Assembly: GCF_008727755.1 (NCBI RefSeq) | Contig: NZ_CP044231.1 | Coordinates: 1,054,001 to 1,118,000 of the forward strand | Source of the DNA: Microbacterium caowuchunii | Lineage (GTDB): Bacteria; Actinomycetota; Actinomycetes; Actinomycetales; Microbacteriaceae | DNA length: 64,000 nt | Reading direction: 5' to 3' | Shown here: in pieces, positions 34,378 to 43,640 of the stretch | How positions within the stretch are numbered: position 1 is the stretch's first letter | Layout of the letters: every line of letters starts with the position of its first letter | Program-made: the position numbers and the translations under genes | The notes under the pieces: generated by a model | What the model saw: the letters and a program-made list of their open reading frames with translations, nothing else | What the model was told of the DNA's origin: nothing | Databases searched by the model: none

Positions 34378-35058
34378 ATGCCGGCGCCCACGCCCGACGG
34401 ATGGCGGGCCGTCGACACTTACCTGGCCGACCTCCTCGTCGGCCCCGACCACGTGCTTGAGCAGGCGCTGCGCGACCAGGATGCCGCGGGGCTGCCCTCG
34501 ATCGAGGTCGCCCCGGTCAACGCGAAGTTCCTGCACCTGCTCGCCCGTATCGCCGGCGCACGCCGCGTGCTGGAGATCGGCACCCTCGGCGGATACTCCA
34601 CGATCTGGCTCGCGCGTGCACTCCCCGAGGGGGGCCGGGTCACCACGATCGAGGCAGAGCCCGCGAACGCCGACGTCGCCCGCCGCAATCTCGCCCGCGC
34701 CGGGGTCGAGCATCGCGTCGAGATCGTCGTCGGGCGGGGAGCGGACGTCCTGCCGACGCTGACCGGCCCCTTCGACCTCGTCTTCATCGACGCCGACAAG
34801 GAGTCGAACACGATCTACCTGGATGCCGCGGCACGTCTGGGCCGGCCGGGCACCGTCGTGGTCGTCGACAACGTCGTGCGTTCGGGCCGGGTGGCCGACC
34901 CCGCGGTCCACGACGCGCAGGTGGAGGGGGTGCGCCGCGGCCTCGAGATGCTGGGCTCCGACCCGCGGTTCGACGCGACCGCCCTGCAGACGCTGGACGC
35001 GAAGGGGTGGGACGGCATCGCCGTCGCCCTGCTGACCGACGCCGACGCTCCCGCCTGA
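34378..35058 (+). CDS. O-methyltransferase, class I SAM-dependent (COMT-like)
   Basis: A 226-residue methyltransferase of the catechol/caffeoyl-CoA type. SAM-binding motif I is RVLEIGTLGGYSTIWLAR (residues about 61-78), followed by VTTIEAEPANADVARRNLARAG, the metal-site FIDADKESN near 136 and VVVDNVVRSGRV. Such enzymes methylate catechol-like hydroxyls with Mg2+; the natural substrate here is unknown. The start is uncertain: ATG 34378 is used, but GTG 34366 or TTG 34330 (behind a GGGAGGGG run) would add 4 or 16 residues. Confidence 0.87.
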   Translation: MPAPTPDGWRAVDTYLADLLVGPDHVLEQALRDQDAAGLPSIEVAPVNAKFLHLLARIAGARRVLEIGTLGGYSTIWLARALPEGGRVTTIEAEPANADVARRNLARAGVEHRVEIVVGRGADVLPTLTGPFDLVFIDADKESNTIYLDAAARLGRPGTVVVVDNVVRSGRVADPAVHDAQVEGVRRGLEMLGSDPRFDATALQTLDAKGWDGIAVALLTDADAPA

Positions 35059-35060
35059 CC

Positions 35061-35156
35061 CCCCACTCCGTCGACTCGCCAGGATCGGCGGATGCGGACC
35101 CGCCGCCATGCGCACTTGCTGGCGAGTCGACCGGGTGGGGCCGGCGAGTCGACGGG
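35061..35156. repeat. palindromic element C with a third half-site
   Basis: Arms 35061-35082 and 35119-35140 pair over 22 bp with one mismatch and one wobble, containing GTCGACTCGCCAG and its exact complement. An inner GGCGG/CCGCC stem lies in the loop, and an extra copy CGGCGAGTCGACGGGG follows at 35142-35156. It lies between the methyltransferase and enolase genes and has the same nested-stem design as A and B but another sequence. Confidence 0.75.
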
Positions 35157-35226
35157 GAAGGCGGGGCGGGGTAGGCGGATGGGGAGGGAAACCGACACAG
35201 CGGCTGTGCCGGACGGGCTGCGTCAC

Positions 35227-36624
<1,398 letters not shown>

Positions 36625-36656
36625 GCACAGAACGACAACGCGTGAAAGGGGGAGCC

Positions 36657-37169
36657 GTGTCCAGACGAACGGCTCCCTCTTCCCGTTCCCGGCGGCCGGA
36701 TGCGGGCACGCGCCGGGTCGACGTGCGCGAGTGGCTCGGCGGCATCCGGATGTCCGGGTTCATGGTCATCATGCTCGGGCTCGTCGTGCTGGGGGTGCTC
36801 GTCCTCGTCCCCACCGTGGGCACCTACCTCGACCAGCAGAGCCGCATCCGCGCCCTCGAGCATGCGGTGCAGGTCACCCAGGACGAGATCGACGAGCTGC
36901 AGGCGCAGAGCGAGCGCTGGGACGACCCGGCGTACATCACCACCCAGGCGCGCGAGCGGCTCTACTACGTGCGCCCCGGCGAGGTGGTGTACCTCGTCGA
37001 CAACGACCTGTCGGCAGCCGACCAGCCCCGGGATCAGGGCCAGGTCAGCGACCAGGTCGAGCAGACGCGCACCGACTGGATGGCGCAGTTCGTGCGCTCG
37101 CTGACCGAAGCCGGCGCCGCCCAGACCGTGACGGCGCCGATCGATCCCGCCGTCCCGGCAGCGCCCTGA
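36657..37169 (+). CDS. FtsB/DivIC-like septum formation initiator
   Basis: A 170-residue bitopic division protein. A basic serine/arginine-rich cytoplasmic N-terminus (about 35 residues) precedes one membrane helix (MSGFMVIMLGLVVLGVLVLVP region), then a leucine-zipper-like coiled coil (SRIRALEHAVQVTQDEIDELQ) and the conserved extracellular WDDPAYITTQARERLYYVRPGE. This family links FtsQ and FtsL in the divisome. I chose the GTG at 36657, which has GGGGGAG three bases upstream; an earlier GTG at 36642 would add five residues. The acidic C-terminal tail is species-specific. Confidence 0.88.
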   Translation: MSRRTAPSSRSRRPDAGTRRVDVREWLGGIRMSGFMVIMLGLVVLGVLVLVPTVGTYLDQQSRIRALEHAVQVTQDEIDELQAQSERWDDPAYITTQARERLYYVRPGEVVYLVDNDLSAADQPRDQGQVSDQVEQTRTDWMAQFVRSLTEAGAAQTVTAPIDPAVPAAP

Positions 37170-37213
37170 GCCGCGACGTCCCTCAGCATCGGCGATCTCT
37201 CGGCGGCGGACGG

Positions 37214-37219
37214 TACTCT
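37214..37219 (+). promoter_or_regulatory. -10 box of the DUF501/protease operon
   Basis: TACTCT then 6 nt and the GTG at 37226, with no Shine-Dalgarno sequence: a clear leaderless arrangement. Confidence 0.6.
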
Positions 37220-37225
37220 GACCGG

Positions 37226-37762
37226 GTGAGTTCCCCGTCGTACCCGCCCGTGACCGATGCCGAGCTCGCTGTGCTGCAGGCGCAGCTGGGCCGTCCCGCT
37301 CGAGGGGTGATAGGGATCGCTGCGCGCTGCGCGTGCGGCAACCCCACGGTCGTCGCGACCGCGCCGCGACTGGACGACGGCACCCCGTTCCCCACGTTCT
37401 TCTACCTGACGCATCCGGCTGCCACCGCGGCGATGTCCACCCTGGAAGCCGAGCACGTGATGCCGGAGCTCGCGGCCCTGCTCGACGAGGACGAGGAGGT
37501 GCGTGCGGCCTACCAGCGCGCGCACGAGGCGTTCCTCGAGGCGCGGGCGGCCTACGGCGACGTACCCGAGATCGACGGCATCTCCGCGGGTGGCATGCCC
37601 ACCCGCGTGAAGTGCCTGCACGCGCTGGCCGGGCACGCCCTCGCTGCCGGACCCGGCGTCAATCCCATCGGGGATGCCGCGCTGGAGCGCAGCTCCTGGT
37701 CGCCGGCGCGGTGCGTCTGCGCCGAGCCCGGTGCGGCACGTCCGGAAGGCCGGATCGGGTGA
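37226..37762 (+). CDS. DUF501 domain protein
   Basis: A 178-residue protein of the DUF501 family, which is almost confined to actinobacteria and sits next to the FtsB-like gene in many of them. Conserved segments are LGRPARGVIGIAARCACGNP, PRLDDGTPFPTFFYLTHP, AAMSTLEAEHVM and the C-terminal GGMPTRVKCLHALAGHALA followed by NPIGDAAL, in which cysteines and histidines could bind a metal. No function is established. The GTG start is set by the leaderless promoter, and the stop overlaps the protease start by GTGA. Confidence 0.88.
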   Translation: MSSPSYPPVTDAELAVLQAQLGRPARGVIGIAARCACGNPTVVATAPRLDDGTPFPTFFYLTHPAATAAMSTLEAEHVMPELAALLDEDEEVRAAYQRAHEAFLEARAAYGDVPEIDGISAGGMPTRVKCLHALAGHALAAGPGVNPIGDAALERSSWSPARCVCAEPGAARPEGRIG

Positions 37763-39087
37763 GGCGCCTCGCGGCGCGGGCGGGATCTGTGCTCCTCGCC
37801 CTCGCCATGCTGACGACGGTGACGCCGGCTGCGGCCGCGGCACCCGACGTCGCCCCGACACCGGGTGTCTCCCCGACACCGGGTCAGGCCGCGCCCGGGG
37901 TGGACCCCGTTCGCGCTCAGGAATACTGGCTCGAATCCTCCGGCGTGCGGGAGGCGTGGGCGACGACCCGCGGCAAGGGGACGCGCATCGCCGTGATCGA
38001 CACCGGCATCGGCCGCGCGCCCCAGTTCGACGGCGCCGTGGTGGGCGGCACGGACGTCTCCGGCGCCGGCAGCCCGGACGGCCGCACCCCGGTCGGTGCC
38101 GTCGACGCCAATCACGGCAGCTGGGTGGCGTCGCTCGCCGCGTCGCGCGGCCTGCCGGACGAGACCGGGATGATCGGCGTCGCTCCGGAGGCCGAGTTGC
38201 TCTCCGTCTCGGTCGGGTTCGGGGCGACGTCGCAGGTCCCCTTCGCGCAGCAGATCGCGGAGGGCATCCGCTGGTCGGTCGACAACGGTGCGGACATCAT
38301 CAACCTCTCGTTCACGACCAACACGCTCGACTGGGACAAGAGCTGGGACGACGCCTTCCTCTACGCCTTCGAGAACGACGTCGTGGTGATCGTCGCCGCG
38401 GGCAACCGGGGGAGCGGTACCGCCCGCGTCGGAGCGCCCGCCACCGTGCCGGGAGTCCTGTCGGTCGCCGGAGTCGATCCGAGCGGCGCGGCGAGCCTCG
38501 AAGCGTCCACGCAGGGCATCACGATCGGCGTCGCCGCCCCCAGCGAGCGGCTCCTCGGGGTGTCCGCGGACGGGCAGGTCGTGGTGTGGAACGGCACGAG
38601 CGGCGCCGCACCGCTGGTGGCCGGGATCGCCGCGCTCGTGCGGTCGGCGCATCCCGAACTCGACGCGGCGAACGTCATCAACCGGATCATCTCGACGACG
38701 AAGCCCGCGGCCGGGATGGGGGCCGCGCCGGATCCCCTGTACGGCTACGGGCTGGTGGATGCGGCCGCCGCCGTGACGGCATCCGTCCCCGCGGTGACCG
38801 AGAACCCGATGGGCGACCTGGCGGAGTGGATCCGCGTGCACCGGCGCGCGGCGGCGGAGGATCCGGTGCCGCAGCCCAGCCAGGGCGTCGTCGAAGTGCC
38901 CGCGCTGCCGCCCGCGGATGCCGCGCGCACCGCCGTCTCCCCGTTGCTCCCCACGGTCGATACACTGCTCTACGGCTCACTGCCTCTCCTGGCGGGGACG
39001 GTGGCGGCTATACTTGTATCGCTCGGCGTCAGTGCTGCTGTCCGTCGCATCCGATTGGGTCGCGCAGATCGCGCGTCCAGCCGTTGA
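37759..39087 (+). CDS. S8 serine protease, mycosin-like, membrane-anchored
   Basis: A 442-residue subtilase with an N-terminal signal peptide (RRLAARAGSVLLALAMLTT ... AAAAAP), a proline/threonine-rich spacer, the protease domain and a C-terminal membrane helix (about residues 400-425) followed by a basic tail. The catalytic triad is complete: Asp81 in IAVIDTGIG, His119 in DANHGSW, Ser281 in NGTSGAAPLVAG, with oxyanion Asn in VAAGNRGSG. This is the layout of type VII secretion mycosins, but no ESX genes are near. It starts from a GTG sharing GTGA with DUF501, in the place where M. tuberculosis has an exopolyphosphatase (Rv1026). Probable role: processing of an envelope protein; inference only. 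Confidence 0.88.
   Translation: MRRLAARAGSVLLALAMLTTVTPAAAAAPDVAPTPGVSPTPGQAAPGVDPVRAQEYWLESSGVREAWATTRGKGTRIAVIDTGIGRAPQFDGAVVGGTDVSGAGSPDGRTPVGAVDANHGSWVASLAASRGLPDETGMIGVAPEAELLSVSVGFGATSQVPFAQQIAEGIRWSVDNGADIINLSFTTNTLDWDKSWDDAFLYAFENDVVVIVAAGNRGSGTARVGAPATVPGVLSVAGVDPSGAASLEASTQGITIGVAAPSERLLGVSADGQVVVWNGTSGAAPLVAGIAALVRSAHPELDAANVINRIISTTKPAAGMGAAPDPLYGYGLVDAAAAVTASVPAVTENPMGDLAEWIRVHRRAAAEDPVPQPSQGVVEVPALPPADAARTAVSPLLPTVDTLLYGSLPLLAGTVAAILVSLGVSAAVRRIRLGRADRASSR
39009..39014 (+). promoter_or_regulatory. possible internal promoter of ndh
   Basis: TATACT within the last 80 nt of the protease gene, about 97 nt upstream of the ndh start; a near-consensus -10 in a GC-rich setting. Confidence 0.35.
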
Positions 39088-39110
39088 ATCGTCTAGGAGT
39101 TCGTTCCCTC

Positions 39111-40523
39111 GTGACCAGCACCGTGCCCAAGATCCTCATTGTCGGCGGAGGCTACGCCGGCTTCTACACCGCATGGAAGCTCGAGAAGCACCTGCGAAAA
39201 GGCGAGGCCGAGGTCACCATGGTGGACCCGCTTCCCTACATGACCTATCAGCCGTTCCTGCCGGAGGTCGCGGCGGGTGAGATCGAGGCGCGTCACGTCG
39301 TCGTCGGTCACCGCCGTCACCTCAAGCGCACCAACGTCGTCACCGCCAAGGTGACCGGGATCGACCACTCCCGCAAGGTCGCCACGATCACGCCCTCCCT
39401 CGGAGACCCGTGGGAGATGGAGTACGACCAGATCGTCGTGACGGCCGGAGCGGTCTCCCGCACCTTCCCGATCCCCGGGATCGCCGACAACGCCATCGGG
39501 CTGAAGACGATCGAGGAGGCCGTCGCCATCCGCGACCGCATCCTCGCCAACTTCGACCAGGCCGCGAACCTCCCGCCCGGACCGGAGAAGGAGCGGCTGC
39601 TCACCGTCGTCGTCGTCGGCGGCGGATTCGCCGGCATCGAGGTGTTCGCGGAACTCCGCGCCCTGGCCTCGTCGCTGGTCGAGCAGTACCCGTCGATCTC
39701 GTTCGAGGAGACGCACTTCCACCTCATCGAGGCGATGGGCCGGATCATGCCCGAGGTCTCCCTGAAGACCAGCGAGTGGGTGCTCAAGACCCTCGCCAAG
39801 CGCGGCGCCTTCGTGCACCTCGACACGCAGGTGCAGGGCGCTGTCGACGGCAACGTGGAGCTCTCCACGGGCGAGACCATCCCGACCGACCTGATCGTGT
39901 GGACCGCCGGCGTCATGGCGAACCCCACCGTCGTGCGCGGTGGCGATCTCCCGGTCGAGGAGCGCGGCCGCATCCGTGCCCGCGCCGACCTGCGCGTCGG
40001 CACGGCCGAGGAGTTCGTCGAGGGCGCCTGGGCCGCCGGTGACGTCGCGGCCGTCCCGGACCTGTCCGGCGGCGGCGTGGGCGGGTACTGCGTGCCCAAC
40101 GCCCAGCACGCGGTGCGCCAGGCGAAGCTGCTCGCGAAGAACCTCGTCGCCGTCCTGCGCGGCGAACTGCCCAAGGAGTACGTGCACAAGAACCTCGGTG
40201 CGGTCGCCGGCCTCGGCCTCTACAACGGCGTGTTCCAGTCCGGGAACTTCGCGCTGAAGGGCTTCATCGCGTGGTGCGCGCACCGCGGCTACCACGGCCT
40301 GGCGATGCCCTCGTGGGAGCGCAAGTGGCGCGTGATCGGCGACTGGTGGCACAACCTCTGGCTGGGACGCGACAACGTCTCGCTGCTGGCCGTGCAGAAC
40401 CCGCGCTACGTCTTCGAGGAGTTCGCGGCGCGCCCGCGGCCCGTCCAGCCCGAGGCTGCTTCCGCTCCGGCGGCGAAGGCGCCCGCTCCGAAGGCGAAGG
40501 CGCCGGCCACGGCGGCCAAGTAA
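39111..40523 (+). CDS. ndh: type II NADH dehydrogenase
   Basis: A 470-residue non-proton-pumping NADH:menaquinone oxidoreductase. Two dinucleotide-binding folds are visible: PKILIVGGGYAGFYTAWKLE (FAD) and LTVVVVGGGFAGIEVFAEL (NADH). The quinone-side motif is AAGDVAAVPDL...YCVPNAQHAVRQAK, and an amphipathic C-terminal segment should hold the enzyme on the membrane. An unusual Ala/Pro/Lys-rich tail (about 35 residues) ends the protein. The GTG at 39111 is the chosen start, with TAGGAG about 10 nt upstream. A strong hairpin terminator follows. Confidence 0.94.
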   Translation: MTSTVPKILIVGGGYAGFYTAWKLEKHLRKGEAEVTMVDPLPYMTYQPFLPEVAAGEIEARHVVVGHRRHLKRTNVVTAKVTGIDHSRKVATITPSLGDPWEMEYDQIVVTAGAVSRTFPIPGIADNAIGLKTIEEAVAIRDRILANFDQAANLPPGPEKERLLTVVVVGGGFAGIEVFAELRALASSLVEQYPSISFEETHFHLIEAMGRIMPEVSLKTSEWVLKTLAKRGAFVHLDTQVQGAVDGNVELSTGETIPTDLIVWTAGVMANPTVVRGGDLPVEERGRIRARADLRVGTAEEFVEGAWAAGDVAAVPDLSGGGVGGYCVPNAQHAVRQAKLLAKNLVAVLRGELPKEYVHKNLGAVAGLGLYNGVFQSGNFALKGFIAWCAHRGYHGLAMPSWERKWRVIGDWWHNLWLGRDNVSLLAVQNPRYVFEEFAARPRPVQPEAASAPAAKAPAPKAKAPATAAK

Positions 40524-40536
40524 CCAGCGATCCGTC

Positions 40537-40574
40537 ACGACGCCGCGGCATCCTCCGGGATGCCGCGGCGTCGT
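40537..40574 (+). terminator. ndh terminator
   Basis: A perfect 17-bp stem (core GACGCCGCGGCATCC and complement) with a TCCG loop, 13 nt behind the ndh stop. Confidence 0.85.
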
Positions 40575-40603
40575 CGTGTCGGAGCCGCATAAAGTGGGTG
40601 CGG

Positions 40604-40676
40604 GCCCCCGTAGCCCAATGGCAGAGGCAGGCGACTTAAAATCGCTTCAGTCTGGGTTCGAGTCCCAGTGGGGGCA
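40604..40676 (+). tRNA. tRNA with Leu (UAA) anticodon, short variable loop
   Basis: A 73-nt cloverleaf: acceptor GCCCCCG/TGGGGGC, discriminator A, D-arm GCCC..GGC, anticodon stem GGCGA/TCGCT with loop CTTAAAA (anticodon UAA), T-stem CTGGG/CCCAG with TTCGAGT. The variable region is only TCAGT (5 nt). Bacterial tRNA-Leu is normally class II with a long variable arm, so this is atypical in shape although A73 fits leucine identity. CCA is not encoded. Confidence 0.88.
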
Positions 40677-40783
40677 CGGGTTCTGCCGCGGAGAATCCGG
40701 GGCGCAGGTGACGATGGACGTCAGCCGGCGGGGGGACGCCCACTAGGCTGCTCCCACACGACGCGTTGCCCGGGGGGATGCAC

Positions 40784-41359
40784 ATGCGAGGCTCACGAAT
40801 CATGTCCATGCTCGCCGGCCTTGCGATGGTGGCCGCGCTCGTCGGATGCAGCAGCTCGGAGCCGGTGGTCGCGACTCCGACGCCGGAACCGATGCAGACG
40901 ACCGTCGTGGAGACCGCGCCGCCGTCCGCCGAGGCCTCGCTGCCCACGGATTGCGGTGCGGTGGGCGCGGCGGCCACCCGCGCCGCCACTGTCGATGAGA
41001 TGACGCTGCAGGGCGACGGCGAGGGCTTCCAGCGGCCCGCGCCGGACGGGGCGGAACCGGTGCTCGGGTGCGACTGGATCCTGGACGAGGTTGCCGGGTA
41101 CCTGCTGCTGATCAGCGAGGTCGACGCCGCATCGGCGCGGTCCTACGCGGAGTCGACGCTCCCCGGGCGCGGGTATTCGTGCGGTGACGGGAACCTCGGG
41201 GCCCTCCTCTGCCAGTCCACGATGCAGGGCGCCTCGGGAACGGCAGACACGGTCGAGACGATCTACGTGCGGGACGGCGTGTGGATCTACCAGTCGGCCA
41301 CGAACACCGATGGTGAGACCCTGCTCGCCGACCTGGTCGCCTCGATCTGGGCCGCGTAG
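40784..41359 (+). CDS. putative lipoprotein, function unknown
   Basis: A 191-residue exported protein. The start MRGSRIMSMLAGLAMVAALVGC is a lipoprotein signal with lipobox ALVGC (Cys22). A Pro/Thr/Glu-rich linker follows, then a small domain with paired cysteines (PTDCGAV, LGCDWIL, YSCGDGN, LLCQST) that may form two disulfides. I recognise no family. A TAGGCT box at 40744 and a GGGGGG run before the ATG support expression. Candidate starts at 40766, 40778 and 40784 differ only in the first few residues. Confidence 0.7.
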   Translation: MRGSRIMSMLAGLAMVAALVGCSSSEPVVATPTPEPMQTTVVETAPPSAEASLPTDCGAVGAAATRAATVDEMTLQGDGEGFQRPAPDGAEPVLGCDWILDEVAGYLLLISEVDAASARSYAESTLPGRGYSCGDGNLGALLCQSTMQGASGTADTVETIYVRDGVWIYQSATNTDGETLLADLVASIWAA

Positions 41360-41425
41360 CGCCGCCGGCGGGCTCCCCGCATGCCGCGCTCGCCCGACCC
41401 GGGTGTGCTCGTCGCCGCGGCGCCC

Positions 41426-41431
41426 TATCAT
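41426..41431 (+). promoter_or_regulatory. -10 box of the hydrolase-LuxR gene
   Basis: TATCAT then 6 nt and the GTG at 41438; this decides the start in favour of the GTG over an ATG at 41381. Confidence 0.5.
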
Positions 41432-41437
41432 GGCGTC

Positions 41438-42532
41438 GTGGACACGCTCGGCGGCGATGTCGTCCAGGAGATCCGCTTCGCCCGATCGGCTGACGGAGTG
41501 GGGATCGCGTACGCCGTGCACGGGTCCGGGCCACCGCTCCTGCTCGACGCGTGCTGGCTGAGCCACCTGCAGTTCGACTGGGAGAGCCCGGTCTGGCGCC
41601 ACTACCTGACGGACCTCGGCAAGGTCGCCACCGTCATCCGGTACGACGAGCGCGGCCACGGCCTCTCCGACCGCCACGTCACCGACCACAGCCTGGAGGC
41701 CAGGGTCGCCGACCTCGAAGCGGTGGTCGAGGATGCGGGCTTCGGCCGGTTCGCCCTCCTCGCGATGGCGCAGGGCGGGCCGGTCGCCATCGAGTACGCC
41801 GCACGGCATCCGGAGCGGCTGACGCGTCTCGTGTTCTACGGCAGCTACTCCGGGGCGGAGGCCGCCGCGACGCCGGAGGAGCTCGAGTTGCTCGCCGCGT
41901 TCGAGGCGCTCATCCGGGTCGGCTGGGCGCGCCCGACATCCGAATTCCGTCGCGTCTTCAGCAGCATGATGATCCCCGGCGGCACGGAGGAGCAGATGCG
42001 GTGGCTCGATGACCTGCAGCAGCGGGCGTGCGACACCGAGACCGCGGTCATCTCGCGCGCCCAGCGCCAGGTCGCGGACTCGACCTGGCGGCTGCCTCTG
42101 CTCGACCTGCCGACCCTGGTGATCCACAGTCGCGGCGACCAGATGAACGAGTTCCATCACGCACGGCATCTGGCCGCCGGCATCCGCGGCGCCCGCCTCG
42201 TCGCCCTCGAGAGCAACAACCACATCGTCCTGGCCGATGAACCGGCCTGGCAGGTGTTCCTCAGCGAGGTCACCGACTTCCTCGAACCCGACCGCCGGCC
42301 CTCGGATGCTGCCGGCACGGCCGACCCCGACGTCGCCGCCCTGATCACGCCGCGGGAGCTGGACATCCTGCGCCTGGCCGCGGCAGGGCGCGACAACGAG
42401 GCGATCGCGGCGGAACTGTTCCTCAGCGTCCGGACGGTCGAACGGCATCTGCAGAACGCCTACGCGAAGCTGGGGCTGAGCGGGCGCAGTGCCCGGACGG
42501 CGGCGGTCGCCCGTCTCCTGTCGCACTCCTGA
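41438..42532 (+). CDS. alpha/beta-hydrolase-fold sensor fused to LuxR-type DNA-binding domain
   Basis: A 364-residue two-domain regulator. Residues about 8-285 form an alpha/beta-hydrolase (GIAYAVHGSGPPLLL, SHLQFDWESPVWRHYL, RYDERGHGLSD, YAARHPERLTRLV). Residues about 298-362 form a LuxR helix-turn-helix (LITPRELDILRLAAAGRDNE, FLSVRTVERHLQNAYAKLGL). The nucleophile elbow, normally GxSxG, reads LLAMAQGGPVA: Ala111 replaces the catalytic Ser, while the Asp (SRGDQ) and His (SNNHIV) positions are kept. The hydrolase is therefore probably a ligand-binding sensor without esterase activity. Signal and target genes are unknown; the next gene, a methyltransferase, is a candidate target. Confidence 0.85.
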   Translation: MDTLGGDVVQEIRFARSADGVGIAYAVHGSGPPLLLDACWLSHLQFDWESPVWRHYLTDLGKVATVIRYDERGHGLSDRHVTDHSLEARVADLEAVVEDAGFGRFALLAMAQGGPVAIEYAARHPERLTRLVFYGSYSGAEAAATPEELELLAAFEALIRVGWARPTSEFRRVFSSMMIPGGTEEQMRWLDDLQQRACDTETAVISRAQRQVADSTWRLPLLDLPTLVIHSRGDQMNEFHHARHLAAGIRGARLVALESNNHIVLADEPAWQVFLSEVTDFLEPDRRPSDAAGTADPDVAALITPRELDILRLAAAGRDNEAIAAELFLSVRTVERHLQNAYAKLGLSGRSARTAAVARLLSHS

Positions 42533-42656
42533 CGACTACGCGCCAGCCGCCAGCGACCGCCGGATCGCGCACCCGGATTGCGCGTCGGCGCCGATGCGGG
42601 GGAGCGCCGCCGATTCCTACCGTGGGGACATCACCACCCACCATCGGAGGAACCAG

Positions 42657-43502
42657 ATGTCATCTTTCACTCGCACCGATCCGAGCCTCACCGCCACCGA
42701 CGAGGACCGCGCCCTGAAGGCGAAGCACGCCGCCATGTGGGCGAGCGGCGACTACCCCGCCGTGGTCCGCGACGTCGTCCACTCCCTCGGCGGGATCCTC
42801 GTGGAGGTACTCGATGTCCACCCCGGGCAACGCGTCCTGGACGTCGCCGCCGGGACCGGCACGTCCGCTCTGCCGGCCGCCCGCCGCGGGGCCGAGGTCC
42901 TCGCCACCGACCTCACGCCGGAGCTCCTCGCCGTCGGGCGCGCGGACGCCGAGACCGAGGGGTTGACGCTCACCTGGAAGACGGCGGATGCGGAGGCCCT
43001 CCCGTTCCCGGACGCGGAGTTCGACGTCGTGATGTCGAGCATCGGCGTGATGTTCGCCCCGCACCACTCCGCCGCGGCCGACGAAGTCGTCCGAGTGTGC
43101 CGCCAGGGCGGCACCATCGGCGTGCTGAGCTGGACGCCGAGTGGATTCATCGGTGAGCTCTTCGCGGCCATGAAGCCGTACGCCCCGCCGCCCCCGCCCG
43201 GCGCATCGCCCGCTCCGCTGTGGGGGGATGTGGCGCACGTGCGCGAGCTGTTCGGCGACCGGGTCGACGACGTGGTCGCCCAGCAGCAGACGCTGCGCGT
43301 GGACCGTTTCGCCAGCGGCGCGCAGTTCCGCGACTTCTTCAAGGCCGCGTACGGCCCGACGATCGCGGTGTACCGGTTCATCGCGGACGACCCCGCGAAG
43401 GTCGCGGCCCTGGACGCCGATCTCGCCGCCCTCGGTGACCGCCACCTCGACGAGGGTGTCATGCGCTGGGAATACGTCATCGTCACCGCCCGACGACGCT
43501 GA
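42657..43502 (+). CDS. class I SAM-dependent methyltransferase (UbiE/Methyltransf_11-like)
   Basis: A 281-residue methyltransferase. SAM-binding motif I is QRVLDVAAGTGTSALPAARRGAEV (residues about 59-82, shown in parts), followed by ATDLTPELL and the motif PFPDAEFDVVMSSIGVMFAP that defines the Methyltransf_11 class. The C-terminal 100 residues form a variable lid with a proline stretch (YAPPPPPGAS). Substrate unknown. GGAGGAACC lies at good spacing before the ATG, and a TACCGT box about 35 nt further up is a likely -10. It follows the hydrolase-LuxR gene by 124 nt and ends at a strong hairpin. Confidence 0.86.
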   Translation: MSSFTRTDPSLTATDEDRALKAKHAAMWASGDYPAVVRDVVHSLGGILVEVLDVHPGQRVLDVAAGTGTSALPAARRGAEVLATDLTPELLAVGRADAETEGLTLTWKTADAEALPFPDAEFDVVMSSIGVMFAPHHSAAADEVVRVCRQGGTIGVLSWTPSGFIGELFAAMKPYAPPPPPGASPAPLWGDVAHVRELFGDRVDDVVAQQQTLRVDRFASGAQFRDFFKAAYGPTIAVYRFIADDPAKVAALDADLAALGDRHLDEGVMRWEYVIVTARRR

Positions 43503-43513
43503 GTGCGATCCGA

Positions 43514-43546
43514 GGAGCCCCGCGGCGCGACGTGCCGCGGGGCTCC
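43514..43546 (+). terminator. terminator after the methyltransferase gene
   Basis: A perfect 13-bp stem (GGAGCCCCGCGGC and complement) with a 7-nt loop, 11 nt after the stop. Confidence 0.8.
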
Positions 43547-43640
43547 ACCCGCGCGACGCGAGGCGACGGCCCGGAGATGCGCGGCGGGCCGCGGTTGTAA
43601 TACTGTGCAGTCGACGCCTCTGCATGGATGGACGACCCGA

